Source: JASSUD01 sp031963415 (GTDB lineage Bacteria; Pseudomonadota; Gammaproteobacteria; Burkholderiales; Burkholderiaceae). From it: a stretch of DNA of 64,000 nucleotides. Below the pieces are notes generated by a model, which saw nothing but the letters and a program-made list of their open reading frames with translations, made no database searches and was not told the DNA's origin. This document shows, in pieces, positions 43,575 through 52,128 of the stretch. Position numbers and translations under genes: made by a program. The stretch lies in the NCBI GenBank assembly GCA_031963415.1, contig JASSUI010000001.1:1860001-1924000 (forward strand), in the 5' to 3' direction. The first letter of the stretch is position 1. Every line of letters starts with the position of its first letter.

Positions 43575-44237
43575 ATGAAAGTAAAAAACTCTGCGAACCC
43601 TGTACGTGAACAAGACTATGTGCTGAACCTGGCACGCTTGCAATTTTATAAAAAGTACTTTGGTACAGCGTTGCTAATGGCTTTGCTTGAAGCCGCTGTT
43701 ATCGCTCTTTTGAGTGGTGCATTTATATGGGTTAAAAGCCAGCAAGTTGAGCGCGAGTATTTTGCGGTGGATAGCCAAACTGGCCGCATTATCCCTCTAG
43801 CTCCGCTGAGTCATCCTTACTTAAGCGATTCAGCGCTGCTGACATGGGCGCAGCAATGTATCACTGATGCGAATACTTACGATTTTGTTAATTATCAAAA
43901 GCAGTTTCAACGCAATGCTCAATGCTTTACTGCGCAAGGGTGGAAGCAATTTATGGTGGCTCTCGAGCGCTCTGGGACGTTGGCTACCGTAAAGACACAG
44001 CGTTTAGTTGCGCAAGCGATTGCTTCCGGCGCTGCGGTTATTACACGTAGTGGTCCGTATCGTGGTGTTTATCGTTGGGAAATTGAGCAGCCTGTCACCG
44101 TTACTTATCAAGGTGGACAAGCGGGAAGGGTAAGACTAACTCAACGTCTACAAGTGACACTGAGAATTGCGCGCATTCCTACTTATGCAAGCAAGCAGGG
44201 AGTAGGGATTGTGCAGTATGTGGCGCAGGAGCAATGA
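43575..44237 (+). CDS. icmL: DotI/IcmL/TraM-like inner-membrane protein
   Basis: The roughly 220-aa protein has one membrane helix near residues 28-52 (LMALLEAAVIALLSGAFIWV). It is followed by a periplasmic VirB8-like domain with the IcmL patterns SHPYLSDSALLTWAQQCITDANTYDFVNY, RNAQCFTAQGWKQFM and the C-terminal LRIARIPTYASKQGVGIVQYV. DotI forms part of the inner-membrane complex of type IVB machines. ATG 43575 (MKVKNSAN) is preferred over a TTG at 43539. Its stop overlaps the icmK start, so the two are coupled. Confidence 0.9.
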   Translation: MKVKNSANPVREQDYVLNLARLQFYKKYFGTALLMALLEAAVIALLSGAFIWVKSQQVEREYFAVDSQTGRIIPLAPLSHPYLSDSALLTWAQQCITDANTYDFVNYQKQFQRNAQCFTAQGWKQFMVALERSGTLATVKTQRLVAQAIASGAAVITRSGPYRGVYRWEIEQPVTVTYQGGQAGRVRLTQRLQVTLRIARIPTYASKQGVGIVQYVAQEQ

Positions 44238-45229
44238 TGAAGTTGACGATCTTTAGTGCGCATTTCATTTTACCGTTGTTGCTAGCGGGTATTGGATTGT
44301 TTCTGATAGTGGGAAGAGGATATGCTGCACCGGTGCAGCAAACTCCTTCTGTACCACGGCAAGTTCCGCTGCCATCTGAAATTTCATCTGCACCTGCATC
44401 AACAACATCCCCTTTTTTGTCCACGCCGCTACCCGCTGGTTTCGCTTCATCTGGCCTTAATCAGCAGGCATATCAGCAAATTGCTCAAGAAGCTGCTCCT
44501 CTTTCACCGCTGCAAATTAAAGCGCTGCGGCGTTTAGTTGACGAGGCTGAACGTGCTGCGGCAGCGCCACCTCGCTTTACACCTAAACCCGTTTCTAGCA
44601 CCGTGACCGTTTCGCTAATGCCAGGTGAAACGCCACCTGTTGTGCGGCTATTTGCGAATTACGTGACGAATCTTCTATTTATCGATCAATTAGGGAACCC
44701 ATTAAATGTGACAGCAGTAGATACAGGAGGTGCTGCTACGTTTAAATTAAATTGGTCACGTAATCCGGCACAAGCATCTAACTTAATCAAACTCTCACCG
44801 CAATCGACCTATGCTCAGGGTAATCTTTCGGTTTCTTTGAAGCAGGTGCCAACACCTGTGTCATTGACTCTCATCAGTGGACAACGTGAAGTGGATTATC
44901 GCGTTGATGTCCGTGTCAAAGGAGTTGGGCCAACGAGTCAGCTTGATCACATAATTCCTTCAATTGAAGCTAACCCTGTCTGGTTAGGTTTATTAGCGGG
45001 TATTGCACCAGATGGTGCTCAGACGTTGGTTTCTTCGCATGCTGAGGTACAAGCATGGGTATATCAGAATCGTTTTTATGTGCGAACACGCTACGCGCTG
45101 CTTTCACCCGCTTATGTCGGGATGCAAAAAAGCGCTGATGGAACCTGCGTATATGAAATTCCGCCTACGTCAGTTTTACTTGCATTAGCTGGAGAGCGCG
45201 CAGTGCAAGTGCAATTAAGCGGTGATTAG
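44234..45229 (+). CDS. icmK: DotH/IcmK/TraN-like outer-membrane core protein
   Basis: The 331-aa protein has a signal peptide (cleavage near GYAAP, residue 33), a Pro/Ser-rich linker and a conserved domain. Recognisable segments are RPxSSTVTVSLMPGETPPVVRLF, NYVTNLLFIDQLGNP and RNPAQASNLIKLSPQSTYAQGN. The C-terminal part has VQAWVYQNRFYVRTRYALLSP. DotH, with DotC and DotD, makes the outer-membrane ring. Start ATG 44234 overlaps the icmL stop and a second ATG follows at once; the end overlaps the next open frame. Confidence 0.9.
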   Translation: MMKLTIFSAHFILPLLLAGIGLFLIVGRGYAAPVQQTPSVPRQVPLPSEISSAPASTTSPFLSTPLPAGFASSGLNQQAYQQIAQEAAPLSPLQIKALRRLVDEAERAAAAPPRFTPKPVSSTVTVSLMPGETPPVVRLFANYVTNLLFIDQLGNPLNVTAVDTGGAATFKLNWSRNPAQASNLIKLSPQSTYAQGNLSVSLKQVPTPVSLTLISGQREVDYRVDVRVKGVGPTSQLDHIIPSIEANPVWLGLLAGIAPDGAQTLVSSHAEVQAWVYQNRFYVRTRYALLSPAYVGMQKSADGTCVYEIPPTSVLLALAGERAVQVQLSGD

Positions 45230-45233
45230 CCAT

Positions 45234-46463
45234 ATGGGCGACGTCAAAAAAGTTGGCCGCTGGAATAATATCAAGACACAGCTAGCTGACGGCAGCGTGC
45301 GCCTTCGCTACTGCAGCGGTTTATTGATTATGGTGATGGCGGCAAGCATCGGTTTTTTGATGTTGCGTCATACAAAATCGACAATGCCAATTGAATCTAG
45401 CCAGTTTGCTACAGCGCCAGAGGTCGCCGCATTGTCAGAGCAGCTACCACTTAGCAAATTACCACCGGCAACTCACGCTTACGACAGCTTACTGGCCGAT
45501 CAGAACGCTGCCGCAGCTGCGGTAGCTAAGCAAACGGGACAAAGTGCAATACCGGTTATACGTCCTAATATTGCTGCACAGCCCATTTCAGACGCTAACC
45601 CCACCCAGATTGCAGAGCCTCTTCCCGTGGTTCCATCTCAATCTGAATTAACCGAGATAGTTAATGTGCAGACACATCAAGACATAGAGCGTTGGCAACA
45701 AACAATAGCTGCGCAAGCTGCTGCGATGCGCACTCAAGCCAATCTGCTTATTGCAGCTTGGCAGCCTAAAGAGCATGTGTCACTAACGATACCTGAATTA
45801 ACTCAATCTTCTAGCCAAGAAAGTAAAACTCAAGAGATAAATAAAAAAATACGGGCTGAGCAAAATACAACTAACGGGGTAAGAACCAATCCTAAGTTGA
45901 AGCAGGTTGTGCTGCGTGCTGGCGAGCTTACTTATGCTGTGCTCGAGACGGCGATCAACACTGATGAACCTGGCCCAGTGACGGCAACGATTGTGCAAGG
46001 CACACTGGAAGGAACTAAGTTACTCGGCAAAATCGAAATGGGACAAAACGCGCGGAAGGTAGGTTTGCACTTTACTTTGGCAAGCCTCCCCGGCCAGCAA
46101 AACAGTGTAGTTATTGATGCTTGGGCTGTTGACCCTGAGACTGCGCGTACTGCGCTTGCCACTAAAGTCGATCAGCATTATTTGATGCGCTATGGAACCT
46201 TCTTCGCCGCTTCTTTTTTAGGTGGTTTTTCAGATGCATTGTTAAAAGGTGGACAACGTCAACAGCTGATTAGCAATCCTTTGGGTACTACAGTACAGCA
46301 AGAGCCGTACACCACACAGCAATTATTGCTAGCAGGGGCTGGCAATATAGGCAAGCAAGCAGCAAATAGCCTAGCAGGCTTAATCAATCGACCTGCGACG
46401 ATTATGGTTAATGCGGGAATTGGGATTGGGGTTTTGTTTATGGCCGACTTAACTTTGCGATAA
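45234..46463 (+). CDS. icmE: DotG/IcmE/TraO-like channel protein (VirB10-like)
   Basis: DotG spans both membranes and lines the secretion channel. The roughly 409-aa product has a membrane helix near residues 25-45 (GLLIMVMAASIGFLMLRH) and an Ala/Gln-rich periplasmic stretch. The VirB10/TrbI-type C-terminal domain is LKQVVLRAGELTYAVLETAI, GPVTATIVQGTLEGTKLLGK, then FTLASLPGQQNSVVIDAWAVD and the antenna-like YGTFFAASFLGGFSDALL. Legionella DotG carries a long pentapeptide-like repeat region that is absent here, as in plasmid TraO. The start is ATG 45234, or GTG 45222 overlapping icmK. Confidence 0.88.
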   Translation: MGDVKKVGRWNNIKTQLADGSVRLRYCSGLLIMVMAASIGFLMLRHTKSTMPIESSQFATAPEVAALSEQLPLSKLPPATHAYDSLLADQNAAAAAVAKQTGQSAIPVIRPNIAAQPISDANPTQIAEPLPVVPSQSELTEIVNVQTHQDIERWQQTIAAQAAAMRTQANLLIAAWQPKEHVSLTIPELTQSSSQESKTQEINKKIRAEQNTTNGVRTNPKLKQVVLRAGELTYAVLETAINTDEPGPVTATIVQGTLEGTKLLGKIEMGQNARKVGLHFTLASLPGQQNSVVIDAWAVDPETARTALATKVDQHYLMRYGTFFAASFLGGFSDALLKGGQRQQLISNPLGTTVQQEPYTTQQLLLAGAGNIGKQAANSLAGLINRPATIMVNAGIGIGVLFMADLTLR

Positions 46464-46475
46464 AGGGTGGTCATC

Positions 46476-47390
46476 ATGAATAACGCACAGCAGCCATATT
46501 CCACTGATGAAAATAGCATAGACGAGTTATCTTTTAATCCAACGCAAGCCCAAGAGTCTTTATCTGATTTTGTGGACGACACAGTTAAGGCGGAAACACC
46601 CAATGCTATCCAACAGGCTAAGCAGCGATTTTCTAAATCTGTAAACCTGCTTTCTTTAAATACCCATCGTCAGAAAATTATAGTTTTTGGCGGCATAAGT
46701 GCAGCATTTCTGATTGCGTTTTTCTTGGGCTGGAGAATCATTGCTCCTTACTTTTCTCATCCCCGCCCATCCGAAAGCTTTCAGTTTTCTTGGCTGGATA
46801 ATGAAACAACTCAACAGACGCCACAGCTGGAGCATACAGAGTTATCAACCCTTGAACCAAGTGCCTCGCCTCAACCCACAGAGAGTAATGATTCAATTGC
46901 TCGTCATAAACCAGAGATGGAACCGCTAATGGATGAGATTGTACAAATCAAGGTGCGCGTTGATGAGCTGGAGAAAAAAGTTAACGAATTCAAACTTATG
47001 GCTAAGCCGCAGATAGCTAACGTATCAGATAGAAAAACGTTAGCCAAACGGCCAATTGTTTCAGCACAGCAAGTACATCAAACTCACTCTACACCTCGCA
47101 TACATCAAAGTCATCGTCTTATCCGACTAAAGCCAGTGAAACGAGCAATGGTTAGTCATAACGTGGCGATAGTCGGGCAAGATAGACAAATAAGCCAAAA
47201 GGTTACGTCAGCTGCACAACCTGTGTTGCAACTAAAAGCTGTCTTAGAAGGGCGTGCTTGGTTACAGACTAAAGGAGGGGAAAGTATTACGGTGGCTGTC
47301 GGTGAAACAGTGCCGGGTTTGGGTGTCGTGAAAGCCATCGATGTAGACCAGGCGCAGATTATTTTTTCTAACGGATTGGTATTGCGTTGA
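46476..47390 (+). CDS. icmG: DotF/IcmG/TraP-like inner-membrane protein
   Basis: The 304-aa protein has a single transmembrane helix near residues 75-97 (IIVFGGISAAFLIAFFLGW). A coiled coil (EIVQIKVRVDELEKKVNEFK) and a basic linker follow. A small C-terminal beta domain, LKAVLEGRAWLQTKGGESITV and VPGLGVVKAIDVDQAQIIFSNG, resembles PilP/TraP-type C-terminal domains. The gene position between icmE and icmC supports DotF/TraP. ATG 46476 with AAAGGG eight bases upstream was chosen. Sequence similarity in this family is low, so the call rests partly on order. Confidence 0.75.
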   Translation: MNNAQQPYSTDENSIDELSFNPTQAQESLSDFVDDTVKAETPNAIQQAKQRFSKSVNLLSLNTHRQKIIVFGGISAAFLIAFFLGWRIIAPYFSHPRPSESFQFSWLDNETTQQTPQLEHTELSTLEPSASPQPTESNDSIARHKPEMEPLMDEIVQIKVRVDELEKKVNEFKLMAKPQIANVSDRKTLAKRPIVSAQQVHQTHSTPRIHQSHRLIRLKPVKRAMVSHNVAIVGQDRQISQKVTSAAQPVLQLKAVLEGRAWLQTKGGESITVAVGETVPGLGVVKAIDVDQAQIIFSNGLVLR

Positions 47391-47450
47391 GAAAATGTAA
47401 TTTAGAAAGACCGCGAATAGATACTGACGGCATTAAACAGAAATTAAATC

Positions 47451-47990
47451 ATGATTGATGTGGAAACGATGATGAGCGCCCTGACTCAATCTTTTCCTGG
47501 TGTGGAGAAGCTACTTAATTTGGGTGTGGCCTTAATGGGGCTGTTATTGAGCGGAACGGCTATTTTTAAATTAGTGGAGCAGGGACGTGGGGGCACATTG
47601 GGTCGTCCGCAATGGGTGACGCCCATTATGTATTTAATTGCTGGCGTCGCGCTCTTCAATTTTCCAGCGAGTATCGATACTTTTTTACAGACGATGTATG
47701 GGCCATCTTCGTCAGTGCATCATCTACTGAGTTATAGCGACGCAACATCTAAGTTGCCGCAAAAATCAAAACTGATGTTGCAAGCACTGCTTTCTTGTTT
47801 ACAGCTTTATGGTTACGTCACTTTTGCACGAGGTTGGTTGACTGTACGGCGCCTCGGTAATGGACAAAGTGGTTCGGATGAAATGTTTAAGACCGTGATG
47901 ATACGGCTATGCGCTGGTGTTGCACTAATCAATATTCTGGAAACAGTTAATGTAGTGGCGAGCACTTTAGGGTTTGGTGACGTTTTTTAA
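47451..47990 (+). CDS. icmC: DotE/IcmC/TraQ-like membrane protein
   Basis: The 179-aa protein has about four hydrophobic segments: LLNLGVALMGLLLSGTAIF, MYLIAGVALFNFPAS, LLSCLQLYGYVTFARGWLTV and RLCAGVALINILETVNVVAS. The GYVTFARGWLTVRR motif in the middle is shared by IcmC/IcmV-type proteins and TraQ. It is an inner-membrane component of the type IVB machine. A clear ATG at 47451 lies 60 bases after icmG. Confidence 0.78.
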   Translation: MIDVETMMSALTQSFPGVEKLLNLGVALMGLLLSGTAIFKLVEQGRGGTLGRPQWVTPIMYLIAGVALFNFPASIDTFLQTMYGPSSSVHHLLSYSDATSKLPQKSKLMLQALLSCLQLYGYVTFARGWLTVRRLGNGQSGSDEMFKTVMIRLCAGVALINILETVNVVASTLGFGDVF

Positions 47991-48113
47991 GGAGCTTTGG
48001 CAACTTTTTAGAATCTGTTCAAAGGTTCTAAAAAGAGTGATGCAAAAACTCTTCAATTAAAAACGTTTATAGAAATAGCACTTATATCTTTGCTTAACCT
48101 GCTTGGAGGCCCT

Positions 48114-48521
48114 ATGCCCATCCAAACCATTGTCAAAAATTGCATTTTAAAAACACCATGCCTTTTTGCTGTGCGGCAAATGATTCGGCTTGTGCTGTTT
48201 AGTATTACGTTAAATAGTTGGGCAGCTAGCGTGGGAGACGTAGCAAAAAACGCGGCAGGAAGCATAGATGCGCTTGGTTCTGCGGCGCAAGTATTCTTCG
48301 GTCTATGCGGGCTAATTTTGATTGGCGGGAGTATCTTCACTTTTATTAAATACAACAAGACTGATGGGCAAGGAGTGAAGCTGTCCACTGCGTTCGTATA
48401 TCTCATTGGCGGAGGACTTTTGTTTTATATGGCTAGCGTGATTCAAACCACAGGCGATACGATCTGGGGAAGTGGGGGCGGTGATCGCAAACATGTGACG
48501 GTCCAACAACCAAATTTTTAG
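48114..48521 (+). CDS. icmD: DotP/IcmD/TraR-like membrane protein
   Basis: The 135-aa protein from ATG 48114 has GGAGG four bases upstream. It carries an N-terminal signal-like helix (LVLFSITLNSWAA). Two more hydrophobic segments follow, AAQVFFGLCGLILIGGSIF and FVYLIGGGLLFYMASVI. The KYNKTDGQGVKLSTAFVYLIGG motif is characteristic of IcmD/TraR. It follows icmC in the same order as in Legionella. The next gene in Legionella, icmJ, is missing; 48522-48808 has no gene. Confidence 0.82.
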   Translation: MPIQTIVKNCILKTPCLFAVRQMIRLVLFSITLNSWAASVGDVAKNAAGSIDALGSAAQVFFGLCGLILIGGSIFTFIKYNKTDGQGVKLSTAFVYLIGGGLLFYMASVIQTTGDTIWGSGGGDRKHVTVQQPNF

Positions 48522-48654
48522 TGTTAACGATGTATCGAATCAAATATAAGTGAAGAGCGTTTTTGTCAGCAGATATAAAGCGGAATGGCGCGACGCTCCT
48601 ATTGGTTTATTCAACGTTTCCTAGATTAAGAACCTGCCTAAAAATTACTTTAAA

Positions 48655-48780
48655 GGCTGTGGTTGAAGATCATGGGAGCTTGGAATGCTCATGTCGCATC
48701 TACGTACATTTCAGTTGCTGCGAGGTTTAGCGACAAGAAACCTCCCCAACTGACGATCTTTTAGGCGGTTTATAGGCGTG
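48655..48780. repeat. Weak family D repeat upstream of icmB (D3)
   Basis: TTGCTGCGAGGTTTAGCGAC and a CATGTCGCATCTACGTACAT core resemble the copy at 28460-28580. It occupies the space between icmD and icmB. Confidence 0.4.
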
Positions 48781-48808
48781 ACCTGAGGGAAAGCGGAGGA
48801 TAAAAAGT

Positions 48809-51805
48809 ATGGCCTTTGCTGAACATTTGATTGAAACCGTTGAATGTTTACTGGACTGGTTGAGTAGTGGCCTTAAGCAAACGGGTCCTGATTATTGTCA
48901 GGTTGAAGCGGTTGATGATCAGCATACGTTTACTTTGCAAGACGGCACGTTGCTTACGGTGATTCGCTTGCATGGATCTTACCGAATGACTGGTGCCGCA
49001 GAATTTGCTGAAGTTAATGCGCAAATTAGTAAGAGCTTAAAAGCCTATTTAAATACGGGTGGGCATGCAGTGCACGTATTTTTCAAGAGCGACCCAGATT
49101 CTGCGGAGCATGATATTCGTGCAGCGCTTGTGTTATCGAAAGAGACGGCTAAACGTCTGCAATTGGATTTAGAAGATTTATTTGCAGAAGATGTGCGTTA
49201 TCTGTCTCAGTTCTGCGCGAATGAAAAAGTTTTTATAACGCTTTTCACGCGCCCAGCAGCGGTGACAGCAAGCGAGCAAAAGCAGGATCGTAAAGCGAAG
49301 CAAGAGTTATTAGCTGCGCATTCGTTACCACGTTTGCAAAATGTCCCTAATCTGTTCGCCGCTTTAACCGCATTACGCACTCGCCATCATTCTTTTGTGA
49401 AGGCGTTGCTGCGCGATCTGCAACAAGCTCAGTTAGCTGCGCAGGTGCTGGACGTGCATGCGGCTGCTTATGAAATGCGTATGTCAGTGGATCCAGATTT
49501 CACTGATGAAAGCTGGCGGGCTTGCTTGCCAGGCGACAAAATCCCCGTGCGTCATATGCAGCATGCATCCTCTGATATATCGGGCGCCTTCTGGCCGCGC
49601 CTCAACGGTCTGCTAATTCCGCGCTTGGGCAAAGTGCTCAATTTGAAAACTGTTGAAGTGGGGGACCGCCTGTATGCCCCGATGTACATCCATCTACATC
49701 CGTCTGAGATTCAACCTTTCCAGCAACTTTTTATACGTGTAGCAGACGCTAAGATGCCGTGGCGCATTTCTTTCCTTATCGAGTCAGGCGGTTTGGCTAT
49801 GTTAGCGTTTAAAGATTTTATTACCGCGTTATTTGGTTTTACGCATGGCGATAACAGGCTGATTAAAGACGCGATTAATGAAATTCGTCATTTGCAAAGC
49901 CGGCACGATGAACTCGATGTGCGTTTGCGAGTGGATTTTGCCACTTGGAGTGTCGCAAGCGAACCGCGCTTGCTGGCTGAGAGAGCTGCACGTTTAGCGC
50001 GTGCGGTACAGGGATGGGGCGGGGCAGAAGTGCGCGAGGTAAGTGGTGATGCTTATCAGGGTTTTATCTCCAGCACGTTAGCGTTATCGCTAAATAGTGT
50101 GGCGACCCCAGCTTGTGCCATTTTGAGCGATGTGACAGCGATGCTGCCGCTCCATCGCCCCGCATCGCCTTGGCTAGAAGGTGGTGCAGTGTTGTATCGC
50201 TCTTTAGATGGAAAGATTTGGTGTTATCAGCCGAATTCACCCGTGCAAGCTAGCTGGATTACGATGATGGTCGCGCAGCCGCGCTCTGGTAAATCGGTGA
50301 ATGGGAATCAAATTAATCTGGCGCTGTGCCTATCACCGGGCATTTCACGATTACCGTTGATTGCAATTATTGATGTTGGGCGGGCCAGTAGTGGACTGAT
50401 TTCATTGCTGCAATACGCGTTGCCAGAAGAGCAGCGCCATTTAGTTGCCAGCATTCGTTTGCGTATGACATCTGATTTTTCAATTAATCCTTTCGATACG
50501 CAGCTTGGCTGCCGTTTTCCATTGCCGCATGAAGAGGCTTTCCTAGTCAATTTTATTTCACTATTAGTCACGCCAGTAGGTAAAACAGCACCTGCAGATG
50601 GCATGAGTGGGCTATTGAAAATGGTCGTGCAGGAGGTTTATCAATATTACAGCGACGCAGTTAACCCAAAGCTATACAGCAATTGCGTTGAGGATGCTGA
50701 ATTGATCGAGCGTTCGTTGAAGGAACACGGGTTATACGTTGATGAGCAAACTACCTGGTGGGAAATTGTCGATGCATTATTTAAACATCGCGCGTATCAC
50801 GCAGCGTTGCTGGCGCAACGCTATGCGGTGCCTTTAGTTGCTGACATCGCTGCGTTAAGTCGCGAACCTCAATTCAAGGATATGTATGGGGCCAAGGCGA
50901 CTGAAGACGGGGAGCCTTTGCTATTAGCTTTCACACGTATGCTTTCTGAGGCGATGCGTAGTTACCCCATCTTGGCTAAACCTACTCAATTTGATTTAGG
51001 TGAAGCACGTGTTGTGTCGATTGATCTTGATGAAGTCGCAAAGAGTGGTTCGGCTGCAGCTGATCATCAAACAGCTGTTTGTTATATGTTGGCCCGTTAT
51101 GTCGCGGCAAAAAATTTCTATTTAACGGAAGATCATCTCTCGCATTTTCCAGCGCAGTATCGTGCATATCATGAACGGCGTATTCATGAGATACGGCAAG
51201 ATAAAAAGCATCTGCAATTTGACGAATTTCATCGCACTAAAAAAATCCAACCTGTGCGCGAGCAAGTAATTGCCGATATGCGGGAAGGGGGCAAATGGGG
51301 GGTGATGGTGACGTTGATTTCCCAATCTATCACTGACTTTGATGACGCTATGCTTGAATTTGCGACTGGCAAATTCATCATTTCTCGCCAAAATGAAGCG
51401 AATGCTGAAATCATGCGCAAGATGTTCAATCTCTCAGAGACGGCGGTGTATGCGGTGCAGCATTTAATTCGCCCGCCTGGCCCGCAGGGTTCTACGTTTG
51501 TCGCTTTGCTTGCGACAAAGCAGGGCGAAGCCGCGCATGTGTTGAACAGCACAATGGGGGGTATCAAACTCTGGGCGTTTTCTACCTCAAGCGAAGATAC
51601 ATACGTGCGCGATACGTTGTACCAGAAACTTGGCCCAGTTAAGGCACGGCAATTACTTGCCCGCTTATATCCTGCAGGTAGCATCAACGATGAGTTAGAG
51701 CGCCGTAAGCGACGTTCCCAAGCTAACGGTTTAATAGGTACAGCTCAAGAGGAAGTATTGGACGAGTTGATTGCTGACATCCTTGCACAGCAAGAAACTC
51801 TCTAA
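48809..51805 (+). CDS. icmB: DotO/IcmB/TraU-like VirB4-type ATPase
   Basis: This is the large cytoplasmic ATPase of type IVB systems, 998 aa, close to the length of IcmB and TraU. An N-terminal region of about 470 residues (TLQDGTLLTVIRLHGSYRM, MYIHLHPSEIQPFQQLF) precedes the ATPase core. Walker A is MVAQPRSGKSVNGNQ (near residue 490) and a Walker B-like segment is HLQFDEFHRTK, near residue 812. The RQDKKHL and GVMVTLISQSITDFDDAML segments follow, typical of this family. GGAAAGCGGAGGA lies upstream. It is the last recognisable structural gene of the cluster. Confidence 0.92.
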   Translation: MAFAEHLIETVECLLDWLSSGLKQTGPDYCQVEAVDDQHTFTLQDGTLLTVIRLHGSYRMTGAAEFAEVNAQISKSLKAYLNTGGHAVHVFFKSDPDSAEHDIRAALVLSKETAKRLQLDLEDLFAEDVRYLSQFCANEKVFITLFTRPAAVTASEQKQDRKAKQELLAAHSLPRLQNVPNLFAALTALRTRHHSFVKALLRDLQQAQLAAQVLDVHAAAYEMRMSVDPDFTDESWRACLPGDKIPVRHMQHASSDISGAFWPRLNGLLIPRLGKVLNLKTVEVGDRLYAPMYIHLHPSEIQPFQQLFIRVADAKMPWRISFLIESGGLAMLAFKDFITALFGFTHGDNRLIKDAINEIRHLQSRHDELDVRLRVDFATWSVASEPRLLAERAARLARAVQGWGGAEVREVSGDAYQGFISSTLALSLNSVATPACAILSDVTAMLPLHRPASPWLEGGAVLYRSLDGKIWCYQPNSPVQASWITMMVAQPRSGKSVNGNQINLALCLSPGISRLPLIAIIDVGRASSGLISLLQYALPEEQRHLVASIRLRMTSDFSINPFDTQLGCRFPLPHEEAFLVNFISLLVTPVGKTAPADGMSGLLKMVVQEVYQYYSDAVNPKLYSNCVEDAELIERSLKEHGLYVDEQTTWWEIVDALFKHRAYHAALLAQRYAVPLVADIAALSREPQFKDMYGAKATEDGEPLLLAFTRMLSEAMRSYPILAKPTQFDLGEARVVSIDLDEVAKSGSAAADHQTAVCYMLARYVAAKNFYLTEDHLSHFPAQYRAYHERRIHEIRQDKKHLQFDEFHRTKKIQPVREQVIADMREGGKWGVMVTLISQSITDFDDAMLEFATGKFIISRQNEANAEIMRKMFNLSETAVYAVQHLIRPPGPQGSTFVALLATKQGEAAHVLNSTMGGIKLWAFSTSSEDTYVRDTLYQKLGPVKARQLLARLYPAGSINDELERRKRRSQANGLIGTAQEEVLDELIADILAQQETL

Positions 51806-52128
51806 CAAAGGTCTACATTATTCTGTAGCAGGAGAGTATCCCTACTGCCAATTCAATAAATATGATGAGAAGTTATAACAACGCTATAGCGTTATTCTGC
51901 ATTTTTCTAATTTAATATTTTTTAGAATAACGTAGACATTTTTGGTAGGCACTTCGGTTAAATTTAATTTTTCCTAAAGAGATTTCTGTGTGATTTTTTT
52001 GGTAGACGGTGTGCCGTATATCAGATCTAATGCGCAGATAGCTTTCTTATGATTATAGATTCCTATTCAATATATCACGCTGGGTTAATGCTTTATAAAA
52101 GGCTTTTACACTCAGAAGGGGAATCGAT
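51806..52128. promoter_or_regulatory. Intergenic region with a 14-bp palindrome before the F-box/ankyrin gene
   Basis: AACGCTATAGCGTT (51880-51893) is a perfect palindrome followed by ATTCT, and AGAATAACG recurs about 30 bases on. Composition turns AT-rich here. It is a candidate operator for the downstream effector-like gene, or a remnant hairpin terminator for icmB. Nothing else is visible. Confidence 0.4.
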
